From Alphaproteobacteria bacterium (GTDB taxonomy: Bacteria > Pseudomonadota > Alphaproteobacteria > JACAEB01), in the NCBI GenBank assembly GCA_024236075.1, contig JACKLE010000013.1, positions 1 through 38,252 of the forward strand: a DNA stretch of 38,252 nt, given 5' to 3'. The translations under genes were made by a program, and so were the position numbers. Under the pieces are notes generated by a model. That model saw only the letters and a program-made list of their open reading frames with translations, was not told where the DNA came from and made no database searches. Position 1 is the stretch's first letter, and the number at the start of each line of letters is the position of its first letter. Below are positions 16,861-24,327 of the stretch, in pieces.

Positions 16861-18300
16861 ATGGCGGCAGCCCGGGCGACGCGCTGGTTTGCGCTTGCGA
16901 CGGCATGCATTGCCGCGCTCGTGCTCGCCGGCGTCTTCGTGCGCCTCTTCGAGCCCCAGCTCACCGAGAGCAAGTCGGTCCTGCGCGAGCTTCAGCGCGA
17001 GGGGCGCATCGTCGTGCTCACGCGCAACGCGCCCACGACCTATTACATCGACCGCGACGGCCCGACGGGCTACGAGTACGAGCTGACCCAGGCGCTCGGC
17101 CAGGCCCTCGGCGTGGACGTCGAATACAAGGTCTACGGCACCATAGGCGAGGTGCTCGACGCGCTCCGCGCGGGCGAGGGCCAGATCGCCGCGGCCGGCA
17201 TTCCCCGTTCGCCGCAGGGCGAGGGCGACCTGCAATACGGGCCCGACTACAAGGTCATCCGCCAGCAGGTGGTGTGCCGCCGGGACGGGCCCAAGCCCGC
17301 GAACCTCGCCGGCCTCGTCAACGTCTCGATCGAGGTGCCGGCCAAGACCCAGTTCGAGGAGCGCCTGAACGCCCTCGCGGCCCAGCTTCCCGGCCTCACC
17401 TGGCGCGCGCGCAGCGACATCGACACCGAGGCGGTGCTCGAGGACGTCGCGCGCGGGGACGTGGACTGCGCCATCTCGGCCTCGAACCTCGTCGCCATCT
17501 ACCGCCGCTACCATCCCGAGCTCGTCGTCGCGCTCGAGCTCGACGGCGACCAGCCGCTCGCCTGGATCCTGCCCCCCAACGCCGACCGCCTCGTCTCGTT
17601 TCTCGATCGTTGGTTCGCGGAAGATCAGCAGCAGGAGGTCATCGCGCGGCTCGACGAGCGCTTCTACGGCCATGTTGACAGCTTCGACTTCGTCGACATC
17701 GCCCGCTTCCGCCGCCGCATCGCGACGCTCCTGCCGGACTACCGCAAGACCTTCGAGGCGGCGAGCGCGCAGCACGACCTCTCCTGGACGCTCATCGCCG
17801 CGCAGGCCTATCAGGAATCGCACTGGGATCCGGGCGCCGTGAGCCCCACCGGGGTGAAGGGCCTCATGATGCTCACGCTCCCGACCGCCAAGCTCTGGGG
17901 CGTCTCGAACCGCGAGGATTCGAGCGAGAGCATCGAGGGCGGGGTGAAGCACCTCGCCTGGCTCATGAAGCAGGTCCCCGAGACGGTCACCGGCGTCGAC
18001 CGCGTCTGGTTCGCGCTCGCGGCCTACAATGTCGGCCTCGGCCATCTTCTCGACGCGCGCGACCTCGCCGTGCGCCTCGGCAAGGACCCGGACGCCTGGA
18101 AGGACATGCGCGAGGTCCTACCGCTGCTCGCCAAGCCGGAATATTACCGCAAGACCCGCCACGGCTATGCGCGCGGCTACGAGCCCGTCGTCTATGTCCA
18201 GCGCATCCGCGGCTATTGGGACATCCTGAAGCGCGAATTCCCCGAGGACGCCGAGCTCCACGCCGCGAACGGGACGGCGCTGCGCGCCGCGGCGGATTGA
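16861..18300 (+). CDS. mltF: MltF-like membrane-bound lytic murein transglycosylase
   Basis: This 479-residue envelope protein has an N-terminal anchor or signal segment (WFALATACIAALVLAGVFV, about 9-27). A substrate-binding-protein-like domain (about 46-270, type SBP_bac_3) and a C-terminal SLT goose-lysozyme-like domain follow. The SLT domain has AAQAYQESHWDP with catalytic Glu319 and GVKGLMMLT after it. This two-domain order is diagnostic of MltF, which cleaves peptidoglycan glycan strands to give 1,6-anhydro ends. The ATG at 16861 is preferred, with GGAGG 11 nt upstream; a TTG six codons earlier is also open. The gene is 91 bp before dusA. A transporter-associated solute-binding protein is excluded by the SLT domain. 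Confidence 0.93.
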   Translation: MAAARATRWFALATACIAALVLAGVFVRLFEPQLTESKSVLRELQREGRIVVLTRNAPTTYYIDRDGPTGYEYELTQALGQALGVDVEYKVYGTIGEVLDALRAGEGQIAAAGIPRSPQGEGDLQYGPDYKVIRQQVVCRRDGPKPANLAGLVNVSIEVPAKTQFEERLNALAAQLPGLTWRARSDIDTEAVLEDVARGDVDCAISASNLVAIYRRYHPELVVALELDGDQPLAWILPPNADRLVSFLDRWFAEDQQQEVIARLDERFYGHVDSFDFVDIARFRRRIATLLPDYRKTFEAASAQHDLSWTLIAAQAYQESHWDPGAVSPTGVKGLMMLTLPTAKLWGVSNREDSSESIEGGVKHLAWLMKQVPETVTGVDRVWFALAAYNVGLGHLLDARDLAVRLGKDPDAWKDMREVLPLLAKPEYYRKTRHGYARGYEPVVYVQRIRGYWDILKREFPEDAELHAANGTALRAAAD

Positions 18301-18391
18301 GGCGCTCTGCCTCGTCGATCTTCTGAAAGCCCTCTTTGTCGTATAAGACGCTCGAGCGCGGGGCCTGTGCGTCCCGGGCGCCCGAGGAGCC

Positions 18392-19399
18392 ATGACAGCC
18401 AGCGACAGCCACCGCCTCTGCGTCGCGCCCATGATGGGCTGGACGGACCGCCATCAGCGCGTCTTCGCGAGGACGCTGACGCGCCATGCGCGCCTCTATA
18501 CCGAGATGGTGACGGCCGATGCCGTCCTCCACGGCGACCGGGCGCGCCTCATCGGATTCTCGGACGTCGAGCATCCCCTGGCGCTGCAGCTCGGCGGCAG
18601 CGAGCCCGCAAAGCTCGGCCGCGCCGCGCGGATCGGCGAGGGCTTCGGCTACGACGAGATCAATCTCAATGTGGGCTGCCCCTCGGACCGCGTGCAGGCC
18701 GGGCGCTTCGGCGCCTGCCTCATGGCCGAGCCCGGCCTCGTCGCCGACTGCGTCGCCGCGATGATCGCGGCGGTGCGCATCCCCGTCACCGTCAAGTGCC
18801 GCATCGGCATCGACGATCAGGACCCGGAGGAGGCGCTTTTCGGCTTCGTCGGGACGGTCGCCGGCGCCGGCGCCCGCATCTTCGTCGTGCATGCGCGAAA
18901 GGCCTGGCTCAAGGGGCTGAGCCCCAAGGAGAACCGCGAGGTGCCCCCGCTCGACTACGCCATCGTGCGCAGGCTGAAGGCCGCGTGGCCGGAGCTTCGC
19001 ATCGTCCTCAACGGCGGCCTCGAGACGCTCGACGCCGCGGCGCGCGAGGGCGCGGCGCTCGACGGCGTCATGCTGGGCCGGGCGGCCTATCAGAATCCCT
19101 ATCTCCTCGCCGAGGCCGACGCGCGCCTCTTCGGGGACGAGGGGAGGGCGCCGACGCGCGCGGAGGCCGTGCGCGCCATGCTGCCCTACATCGCCGAGCG
19201 CCTCGAGGACGGCGCGTCCCTCAATGCCGTCACCCGCCACATGCTCGGCCTCTATGCCGGCGAGGCGGGCGCGCGAACCTGGCGGCGCGCGCTCACCGAG
19301 GGCGCGCTTGCTCCGCAGGCGGACGCGCGCCTCGTCGAGGCGGCGCTCGAGGCGGTCGAGGCGGCGCGCGCGCGCCACGCGGCCATGCTGGCGGCCTGA
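18392..19399 (+). CDS. dusA: tRNA-dihydrouridine synthase A
   Basis: This 335-residue FMN enzyme reduces uridine to dihydrouridine in the D-loop of tRNA. The N-terminal RLCVAPMMGWTDRHQR (8-23) and the catalytic block NLNVGCPSDRVQAGRFGACLM (91-111, Cys96) match DusA rather than DusB or DusC. FVVHARKAWLKGLSPKENREVPPL further supports the DusA subgroup. The FMN phosphate-binding region is covered by LNGGLETLDAA and DGVMLGRAAYQNPYLL. GAGGAG lies just before the start. The exporter gene follows after 3 bp, so the two are co-transcribed. Confidence 0.97.
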   Translation: MTASDSHRLCVAPMMGWTDRHQRVFARTLTRHARLYTEMVTADAVLHGDRARLIGFSDVEHPLALQLGGSEPAKLGRAARIGEGFGYDEINLNVGCPSDRVQAGRFGACLMAEPGLVADCVAAMIAAVRIPVTVKCRIGIDDQDPEEALFGFVGTVAGAGARIFVVHARKAWLKGLSPKENREVPPLDYAIVRRLKAAWPELRIVLNGGLETLDAAAREGAALDGVMLGRAAYQNPYLLAEADARLFGDEGRAPTRAEAVRAMLPYIAERLEDGASLNAVTRHMLGLYAGEAGARTWRRALTEGALAPQADARLVEAALEAVEAARARHAAMLAA

Positions 19400-19402
19400 G
19401 CC

Positions 19403-20236
19403 ATGCTGGAGGGCCATCAGCTCGGCGATCTTCTCATTCTGGGCGCGGGGCTGCTCGCGAGCGGCGTCGCCGCGGGGCTCATCGCGGGGCTTCTCGGTGT
19501 GGGCGGAGGCATCGTCGTCGTGCCCGTGCTCTACTACGTGCTGACCGCGCTCGACGTCTCCGAGGAGGTGCGCATGCACCTCGCGGTCGGCACCTCGCTC
19601 GCCGTCATCATCCCGACCTCCATCCGCTCGCTGACGAGCCACGCCAAGCGCGGCGCCGTCGATTTCGACATATTGAAGCGCTGGGCGCCGGCCATGATCG
19701 GCGGCGTTGCGGTGGGAAGCGTCTTCGCGAGCTCCGCCGACGGCGACACGCTCACCGCGATCTTCGCGAGCGTCGCGCTCCTCGTCGCGGCCAATCTCGC
19801 CTTCGGCAAGGAGAGCTGGCGCCTCGGCGCCGCGCTGCCGGGCGTCTGGATCGAGAGCGTCATGGCCGGAATCATCGGCGCGCTCTCGACCATGATGGGC
19901 ATCGGCGGGGGCACCTTCGGCGTGACGGCGATGACGCTCTACGGCGTGCCGATCCATCGCGCGGTCGCGACCTCGAGCGGGCTCGGCCTTCTCATCAGCG
20001 TGCCCGGCACGCTCGGCCTCGTCCTCGGCGGGCTCGGCGTCGCGGACCGGCCGCCCTTCTCGCTGGGCTACGCGAACCTCCTCGGCTTCGCGCTCATCGT
20101 GCCCGCGAGCGTCCTCGCCGCGCCCCTCGGCGTCCACCTCGCGCACGGCCTCTCGCGCAAGATGCTCACGCGCGTCTTCGCCTTCTTCCTCGCGGTGACG
20201 AGCGCGAAGATGTTCTACGGGCTGTGGGCGGGGTGA
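19403..20236 (+). CDS. TauE/SafE family sulfite/sulfonate-type exporter
   Basis: This 277-residue inner-membrane protein has about eight hydrophobic segments and the internal duplication typical of the TauE/SafE family. LLGVGGGIVVVPVLYY near residues 31-46 and MMGIGGGTFGVTAMTLYG near 166-183 are the two repeat motifs. The family exports or moves small organic or sulfur anions such as sulfite or sulfoacetate, but the substrate is not readable here. It starts 3 bp after dusA; this pairing is probably operonic convenience rather than a shared pathway. A 240-bp repeat-like element begins at its stop codon. Confidence 0.88.
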   Translation: MLEGHQLGDLLILGAGLLASGVAAGLIAGLLGVGGGIVVVPVLYYVLTALDVSEEVRMHLAVGTSLAVIIPTSIRSLTSHAKRGAVDFDILKRWAPAMIGGVAVGSVFASSADGDTLTAIFASVALLVAANLAFGKESWRLGAALPGVWIESVMAGIIGALSTMMGIGGGTFGVTAMTLYGVPIHRAVATSSGLGLLISVPGTLGLVLGGLGVADRPPFSLGYANLLGFALIVPASVLAAPLGVHLAHGLSRKMLTRVFAFFLAVTSAKMFYGLWAG

Positions 20237-20474
20237 GTAGGGAGTGGGGAGTGGGGGCGGCAATCGCGAAGCGATCGGCTGGCGTCGCAACGACCGTTGC
20301 CCCGGGGTCCCTTCTCCCGGCGGGAGAAGGACAGGATGAGGGGACCTGCATCGCCGGTGCGCGCCGAGGGTCGATGGCGGACGGCGGCACCCTCACCCAA
20401 CTGCGGCCAAGGCGCTCCGAAGGCGGAGCGCCAAGCCTCGTAACCCTCTCCCGTAGGGAGAGGGATCCCTACTC
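20235..20474. repeat. MITE-like or REP-like element between convergent genes
   Basis: The gap between the exporter and the phosphohexomutase is bounded by a perfect 9-bp inverted repeat (GAGTAGGGA at 20235, TCCCTACTC at 20466). It contains three internal hairpins: CCTTCTCCCG/CGGGAGAAGG (20310-20330), GGCGCTCCG/CGGAGCGCC (20411-20432) and CCCTCTCCC/GGGAGAGGG (20444-20464). Segments such as GATGAGGGG and CCCTCACCC next to the palindromes are typical of Rhizobiales repetitive elements. No target-site duplication is visible. Repeat status elsewhere in the genome cannot be tested from this window. Confidence 0.6.
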
Positions 20475-20480
20475 GCTCAA

Positions 20481-21995
20481 TCAAATCCTCTGATCGTACT
20501 CGCCGACCTCGGGATAGCCCGACAGCACGCCGTCGATCACGGCGAACATCGCCTTCATGTTCGCCTCGGAGACCGGGCTCTCGACGACGACGACGAGATT
20601 CGGCTTGTTGGAGGAGGCGCGCACGAGGCCCCAGGTGCCGTCCTTGAGCGTGATGCGCACGCCGTTGACCGTGTTGACGTCGCGGATCGTCTGCCCCATC
20701 AGCGGCGCGCCCTTCTTGGCGACGTCCTGGAAGTGGCGCGTCGCGCGCTCGACGACCTCGTACTTCACCTCGTCGGGGCAATAGGGCGACATGGTCGGCG
20801 AGCCCCAGGTCTTGGGCAGCGCCTCCTTGAGCTCGGACATGGACTTGTCGGGATTGCGGTCGAGCATGTCGAGGATGGCGATGGCCGAGACGAGGCCGTC
20901 GTCATAGCCGCGCCCGATGGGCGGGTTGAAGAAATAGTGCCCCGACTTCTCGAAGCCGACGAGGGCCTTCAGCTCGTTCGCGCGGCGCTTGATGTAGGAG
21001 TGCCCCGTCTTCCAATAATCCGTGCGCGCCCCGTTCTTCAAAAGCACGGGGTCCGTCATGAAGAGGCCCGTCGACTTCACGTCGACGACGAACTGCGCAT
21101 TCTGGTGGCGCGCGGAAAGGTCGCGCGCGAGCATCACGCCCACCTTGTCGGCGAAGATCTCCTCGCCCTCGTTGTCGACGACCCCGCAGCGGTCGCCGTC
21201 GCCGTCGAAGCCGAGGCCCACATCGGCCTTGGCCTCCAGCACGGCCTCGCTCAAGGCGTGGAGCATGGCGAGATCTTCCGGGTTCGGATTGTAGCGCGGG
21301 AAGGTGTAGTCGAGCTCGCAGTCGAGGCGCACGACCTCCGCGCCGATGCCCTCGAGCACCTGCGGCGCGAAGGCGCCCGCCGTGCCGTTGCCGCAGGCCG
21401 CGACGACCTTGACGCGCCGCTTGAGGCGGGGGCGCTCGGTGAGGTCGGCGATGTAGCGCTCGGGCATGTCGGGCACGTGGATGTAGGTCCCGCCCGCGCG
21501 CGTGGCGTAGGTGCCGCCGAGCACGATCTCCTTCAGCGCGCTCATCTCCTCGGGGCCGAAGGTGAGGGGGCGCTGGGCGCCCATCTTGACGCCCGTCCAG
21601 CCGTTCTCGTTGTGGCTCGCGGTCACCATGGCGACGGAGGGCACGTCGAGCGCGAACTGCGCGAAATAGGCGACGGGCGAGAGGGCGAGGCCGATGTCGT
21701 GCACCTCGAGCCCCGCGCCCATCAGCCCCGCGATCATCGCCTTGTGGATGGCGGCGGAGTAGGAGCGGAAATCGTGGCCGACGACGATGGCGGGCCTGAC
21801 GCCCATCTCGTGGATGAGCGTGCCGAGGCCGAGCCCGAGCGCCTGCACCCCGACGATGTTGATCTGGTTGGGATAGAGCCAGCGCGCGTCGTATTCGCGA
21901 AAGCCCGAAGGCGCGACGAGCGGCAGGCGCTCGAACTCCGCCGTGTTGGCCTTGAGGTCGGCGCGGGGCTTGGGGAAGCTCGGGCGTGCGGTCAT
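20481..21995 (-). CDS. Phosphomannomutase/phosphoglucomutase (alpha-D-phosphohexomutase)
   Basis: This 504-residue cytosolic enzyme interconverts hexose 1-phosphate and 6-phosphate for nucleotide-sugar and polysaccharide synthesis. The phosphoserine loop TASHNENGWTGVKMG is at 125-139 (Ser127), the magnesium loop DGDGDR at 264-269, and the sugar-binding GFEKSGHYFF replaces the common GEMSGH form. A C-terminal phosphate-binding domain ends the protein. It resembles AlgC/ManB-type bifunctional enzymes, but the exact specificity is open. It lies 24 bp downstream of phnN and probably belongs to that operon. It is convergent with the TauE/SafE gene. Confidence 0.92.
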   Translation of the reverse strand: MTARPSFPKPRADLKANTAEFERLPLVAPSGFREYDARWLYPNQINIVGVQALGLGLGTLIHEMGVRPAIVVGHDFRSYSAAIHKAMIAGLMGAGLEVHDIGLALSPVAYFAQFALDVPSVAMVTASHNENGWTGVKMGAQRPLTFGPEEMSALKEIVLGGTYATRAGGTYIHVPDMPERYIADLTERPRLKRRVKVVAACGNGTAGAFAPQVLEGIGAEVVRLDCELDYTFPRYNPNPEDLAMLHALSEAVLEAKADVGLGFDGDGDRCGVVDNEGEEIFADKVGVMLARDLSARHQNAQFVVDVKSTGLFMTDPVLLKNGARTDYWKTGHSYIKRRANELKALVGFEKSGHYFFNPPIGRGYDDGLVSAIAILDMLDRNPDKSMSELKEALPKTWGSPTMSPYCPDEVKYEVVERATRHFQDVAKKGAPLMGQTIRDVNTVNGVRITLKDGTWGLVRASSNKPNLVVVVESPVSEANMKAMFAVIDGVLSGYPEVGEYDQRI

Positions 21996-22019
21996 GGGCC
22001 ACCTGGTCCTTGTGCGTCG

Positions 22020-22589
22020 TTAACGCGTGTCGGCGCTGCGCAGGGCATTCAAGAGACGGGCCGCGCCCGTCGCGATATCGGCATCGTTCGTCACGGTCCG
22101 CACGCCGCCTCCCTCGGGCACGGGCTCCTGGCGCGCGAGGCGGGCGTCGATGGCGCCCGCTCCCTCCCTCCCTCTCGCGCGCAGCCGGTCGGCGAGGACC
22201 GCGGCAGGCGCGGCGATCGCGACGACGGCGACCGGCGCGAAGCGCTCCCGCGCCTCGGCGATCACCGTCCGCGAGACATTGACGACGACATGCCGGCCCG
22301 CCGCAAGGTCATCCGTCACATCGGCGGGCACGCCGTAGCGATGGCCGTGCGCGTCCCAGGCGAGGGCGAAGGCGCCGGCCGCGTGGAGCTCGGCGAATTG
22401 GCGCTCGTTGACCGCGACATTGTCCTCGTTGCGGTCGCGCGGCCGCGTGACGATCCGCCGCGGAAAGACGTAGGCCGGATCGTCCGCGAGCGCCTCCTTC
22501 GCCACCGCGAGCAGGGTGTCCTTGCCGGCGCCGCTCGGGCCCACGACGAGGAAGAGCGTTCCCCGGGCGCGCGCGGCGGCGGCCGTCAT
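22020..22589 (-). CDS. phnN: Ribose 1,5-bisphosphate phosphokinase
   Basis: This 189-residue kinase phosphorylates ribose 1,5-bisphosphate to PRPP. It has a guanylate-kinase-like P-loop (GPSGAGKDT, residues 17-25), RRIVTRPRDRNEDN as the phosphate-binding lid region, and FALAWDAHGHRYGVP, all matching PhnN. No phn phosphonate-degradation genes are adjacent; isolated phnN genes can serve PRPP supply. The ATG overlaps the stop of the small membrane protein (ATGA), fixing the start. The mutase gene follows after 24 bp. Confidence 0.92.
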   Translation of the reverse strand: MTAAAARARGTLFLVVGPSGAGKDTLLAVAKEALADDPAYVFPRRIVTRPRDRNEDNVAVNERQFAELHAAGAFALAWDAHGHRYGVPADVTDDLAAGRHVVVNVSRTVIAEARERFAPVAVVAIAAPAAVLADRLRARGREGAGAIDARLARQEPVPEGGGVRTVTNDADIATGAARLLNALRSADTR

Positions 22590-22909
22590 GAGGCGAGGCG
22601 TCCCTGCGCGAGACGGACGACCTCGCCGGGGCCGGACGGGATCGGCAGCGCCTTGCGCGCGAAGATCGCGTAGCCGGCGACGAGAAGCGCGAAGACCGCG
22701 AGCCAGATCAGCGCATGGCGCAGCACGAGGCCGGGCCGGGACCGGACCGCGAGCAAAATTCCCGCGCCCAGAAAGGCGAGGAGCGCGACGAGATGGACGA
22801 GCCGGGGCGCGTCGATGCCGCCCGGAGGCGGCGGCACGAAGGCGAGGGCGAGAGCCGTGACCGCGCCGGCGCCGAGAAGGAGTAGGGCGAAGAGGGCTAG
22901 CCGGCTCAT
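22586..22909 (-). CDS. Small membrane protein, resembles the anchor of TIGR02281 retropepsin-like proteases
   Basis: This 107-residue protein has three hydrophobic segments (about 3-24, 36-54 and 66-84) and little else. The pattern LVHLVALLAFLGAGILLAVR ... LRHALIWLAVFALLVAGYAIF recalls, from memory, the N-terminal membrane part of the alphaproteobacterial TIGR02281 clan AA aspartic protease family. The protein stops where the protease domain (with its DTGAS-type motif) would begin. The final GPGEVVRLAQGRLAS could be a remnant of the linker. Its stop overlaps the phnN ATG, so it is translated as is. It is either a truncated protease or a stand-alone membrane protein; function is unknown. Confidence 0.65.
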   Translation of the reverse strand: MSRLALFALLLLGAGAVTALALAFVPPPPGGIDAPRLVHLVALLAFLGAGILLAVRSRPGLVLRHALIWLAVFALLVAGYAIFARKALPIPSGPGEVVRLAQGRLAS

Positions 22910-23005
22910 GAGGCGTGCGCGGACCGTTCTTCTGGCGTCGACGGGAGAGCGCGAAGGCGCCGGCAGGAGATGGCACGGCCGAGGGACGCGGACAAGGCCG
23001 CGGCA

Positions 23006-23034
23006 TTGCCTCCTTGCGGCCGGAGGATTATATC
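23006..23034 (+). promoter_or_regulatory. Candidate promoter of cobA
   Basis: TTGCCT (23006-23011) and TATATC (23029-23034) are separated by 17 bp; each matches the sigma-70 consensus at 4 of 6 positions. The AT content here is far above the surroundings. The predicted start point falls at about 23041, at the edge of the inverted repeat that follows. Confidence 0.5.
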
Positions 23035-23043
23035 GTCGTCGTG

Positions 23044-23064
23044 TGTGATTGAGATTGAATCACA
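23044..23064. promoter_or_regulatory. Perfect inverted repeat, candidate operator of cobA
   Basis: TGTGATT and AATCACA form a perfect 7-bp inverted repeat with a 7-bp spacer, 22 nt before the cobA start and about 10 nt after the candidate -10 box. The position over the transcription start suits a repressor. It resembles a CRP-type half-site pair (TGTGA/TCACA), but the spacing (11 bp between those cores) is too wide for CRP/FNR, so the regulator is unknown. Confidence 0.5.
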
Positions 23065-23086
23065 TGAAATCCTGTGGAATTGAGCC

Positions 23087-23968
23087 GTGACCGACGATCC
23101 GAGCCAAACCGCCGCCGCCGCCGACGCGGTTCTGCCGGCGCTGAAGCTCGCCCCGCTGCGCGCGGGCGAGGTCTGGCTGGTCGGCGCCGGGCCGGGCGAT
23201 CCGGGGCTGCTCACGCTTCACGCGGTGCACGCCCTGCGCGCCGCCGAGGTCATCGTCCACGACGCCCTCGTCGGCGACCGCATCCTCGCGCTCGCCGCGC
23301 CGGGAGCGCTCCTCGAATATGTCGGCAAGCGCGGCGGCACGCCGAGCTGCAGCCAGGGCGAGATCACGGAGCGCCTCGTCGCCCATGCCCGCCGGGGCAG
23401 GAAGGTCGTGCGCCTGAAGGGCGGCGATCCCTTCGTCTTCGGACGGGGCGGGGAGGAGGCACTGGCGCTCGCCGAGGCCGGGATTCCCTTCCGCGTCGTG
23501 CCGGGTGTGACGGCGGGCATCGGCGGGCTCGCCTATGCCGGCATTCCGGTGACGACGCGCGAGACCAACCATGCCGTGACCTTCGTCACCGGCCATGCGG
23601 TGAACGGCACGCTCGCGGACGGCATCGACTGGGACGCGCTCGCGCGCGGCGCGGGCGTCCTCGTCTTCTACATGGGCATGCGCACCGCCGGCGCGATCGC
23701 GGCGAAGCTGATGGGCGCGGGCCGCGCGCCGGACGAGCCGGTGGCGGTGGTGGCGCGCGCGACCTCGGCCGGCCAGCGCGTGCTCGTCTCGACGCTCGCG
23801 CATCTGGAGGCCGATCTCGCGGCGGGCGCCTTGCGCGCGCCGGCCGTCATCGTGGTGGGCGAGGTCGTGCGCCTGCGCGAGAAGCTCGACTGGCTGTCCT
23901 CGGCGCTGGCCGAGGACGCGCCCGACGCCGCCGGGATCCGCGCGGCGCTCACCCGCCCGGCGCTCTGA
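23087..23968 (+). CDS. cobA: Uroporphyrinogen-III C-methyltransferase
   Basis: This 293-residue enzyme methylates uroporphyrinogen III at C2 and C7 to give precorrin-2, the branch to siroheme and cobalamin. VGAGPGDPGLLT (32-43), RLKGGDPFVFGRGGEE (109-124) and VVPGVTAGIGGLAYAGIPVTTR are the SUMT/CobA motifs. The sirohydrochlorin ferrochelatase and dehydrogenase domains of CysG are absent, so it is the single-domain type. The start is a GTG at 23087, as no ATG fits; the RBS is weak. Its last 20 bp overlap the 3' end of the convergent DUF1289 gene. A promoter and an operator-like inverted repeat precede it. Confidence 0.95.
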   Translation: MTDDPSQTAAAADAVLPALKLAPLRAGEVWLVGAGPGDPGLLTLHAVHALRAAEVIVHDALVGDRILALAAPGALLEYVGKRGGTPSCSQGEITERLVAHARRGRKVVRLKGGDPFVFGRGGEEALALAEAGIPFRVVPGVTAGIGGLAYAGIPVTTRETNHAVTFVTGHAVNGTLADGIDWDALARGAGVLVFYMGMRTAGAIAAKLMGAGRAPDEPVAVVARATSAGQRVLVSTLAHLEADLAAGALRAPAVIVVGEVVRLREKLDWLSSALAEDAPDAAGIRAALTRPAL

Positions 23969-24143
23969 GGCGCGCGAGCCGCGAGGGAAGCTCGCGCAGA
24001 ACCGCCTCGCGCTCGCCGTCGCTCATCGCGCTCCACCCGCCGATCTCGCGAAGGCTGCGTCCGCAGCCCTCGCAAATCCGCGCGCCCGGCGCGAGCCGGC
24101 AGATCTTGAGGCAGGGCGAGGTGCGTTCGGCGTGGCTCGTCAT
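23949..24143 (-). CDS. DUF1289 family protein
   Basis: This 64-residue protein matches the DUF1289 family (also called Fe-S-like proteins). SPCLKICRLAPGARICEGCG carries four cysteines (11, 15, 24, 27), followed by GRSLREIGGWSAMSDGEREAVLRELPSRL. The cysteine arrangement suggests metal or iron-sulfur binding, but no function is established. The start ATG is the only plausible one and its family N-terminus is complete. It overlaps the end of cobA by 20 bp, tail to tail. Confidence 0.88.
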   Translation of the reverse strand: MTSHAERTSPCLKICRLAPGARICEGCGRSLREIGGWSAMSDGEREAVLRELPSRLARLRAPGG

Positions 24144-24244
24144 GGCATGCCTTATCGCTGCGTCTTTCCCTTACGGCAAGCCGGCCGCCGCGCGAATACT
24201 TCGCCAAAGCTTGCGCAATGCGTGGCGTTCTCGGTCCCTCTCGC

Positions 24245-24287
24245 CTTGAACGGCCACCGACGGCGGATATGATCGACGCCGTTCAAG
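24245..24287. promoter_or_regulatory. Promoter of acyl-CoA dehydrogenase pair 2 bracketed by a 10-bp inverted repeat
   Basis: CTTGAACGGC (24245-24254) and GCCGTTCAAG (24278-24287) are perfect reverse complements, 33 bp centre to centre, about three helical turns. Inside, TTGAAC (24246-24251) and TATGAT (24268-24273) form a good -35/-10 pair with 16-bp spacing. The left arm overlaps the -35 box and the right arm the start-site region. This is a strong candidate for repressor control of the downstream genes starting at 24328. Confidence 0.6.
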
Positions 24288-24327
24288 TCCCGAAGCCCCG
24301 CCCGGGCGCAAGCCAAGGATCGCCGCG

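Noticed and set aside
18320..18350. TATAAG before dusA as a promoter
   Set aside because: The -10 is good, but the only -35 candidates are poor or at 15-bp spacing; dusA may be read through from mltF.
23044..23064. A CRP/FNR binding site
   Set aside because: The TGTGA and TCACA cores are 11 bp apart rather than 6, so it is kept only as an unassigned operator.
22910..23086. A cobalamin riboswitch in the cobA leader
   Set aside because: The leader is only about 45 nt after the likely start site, and no B12-box-like sequence is visible.
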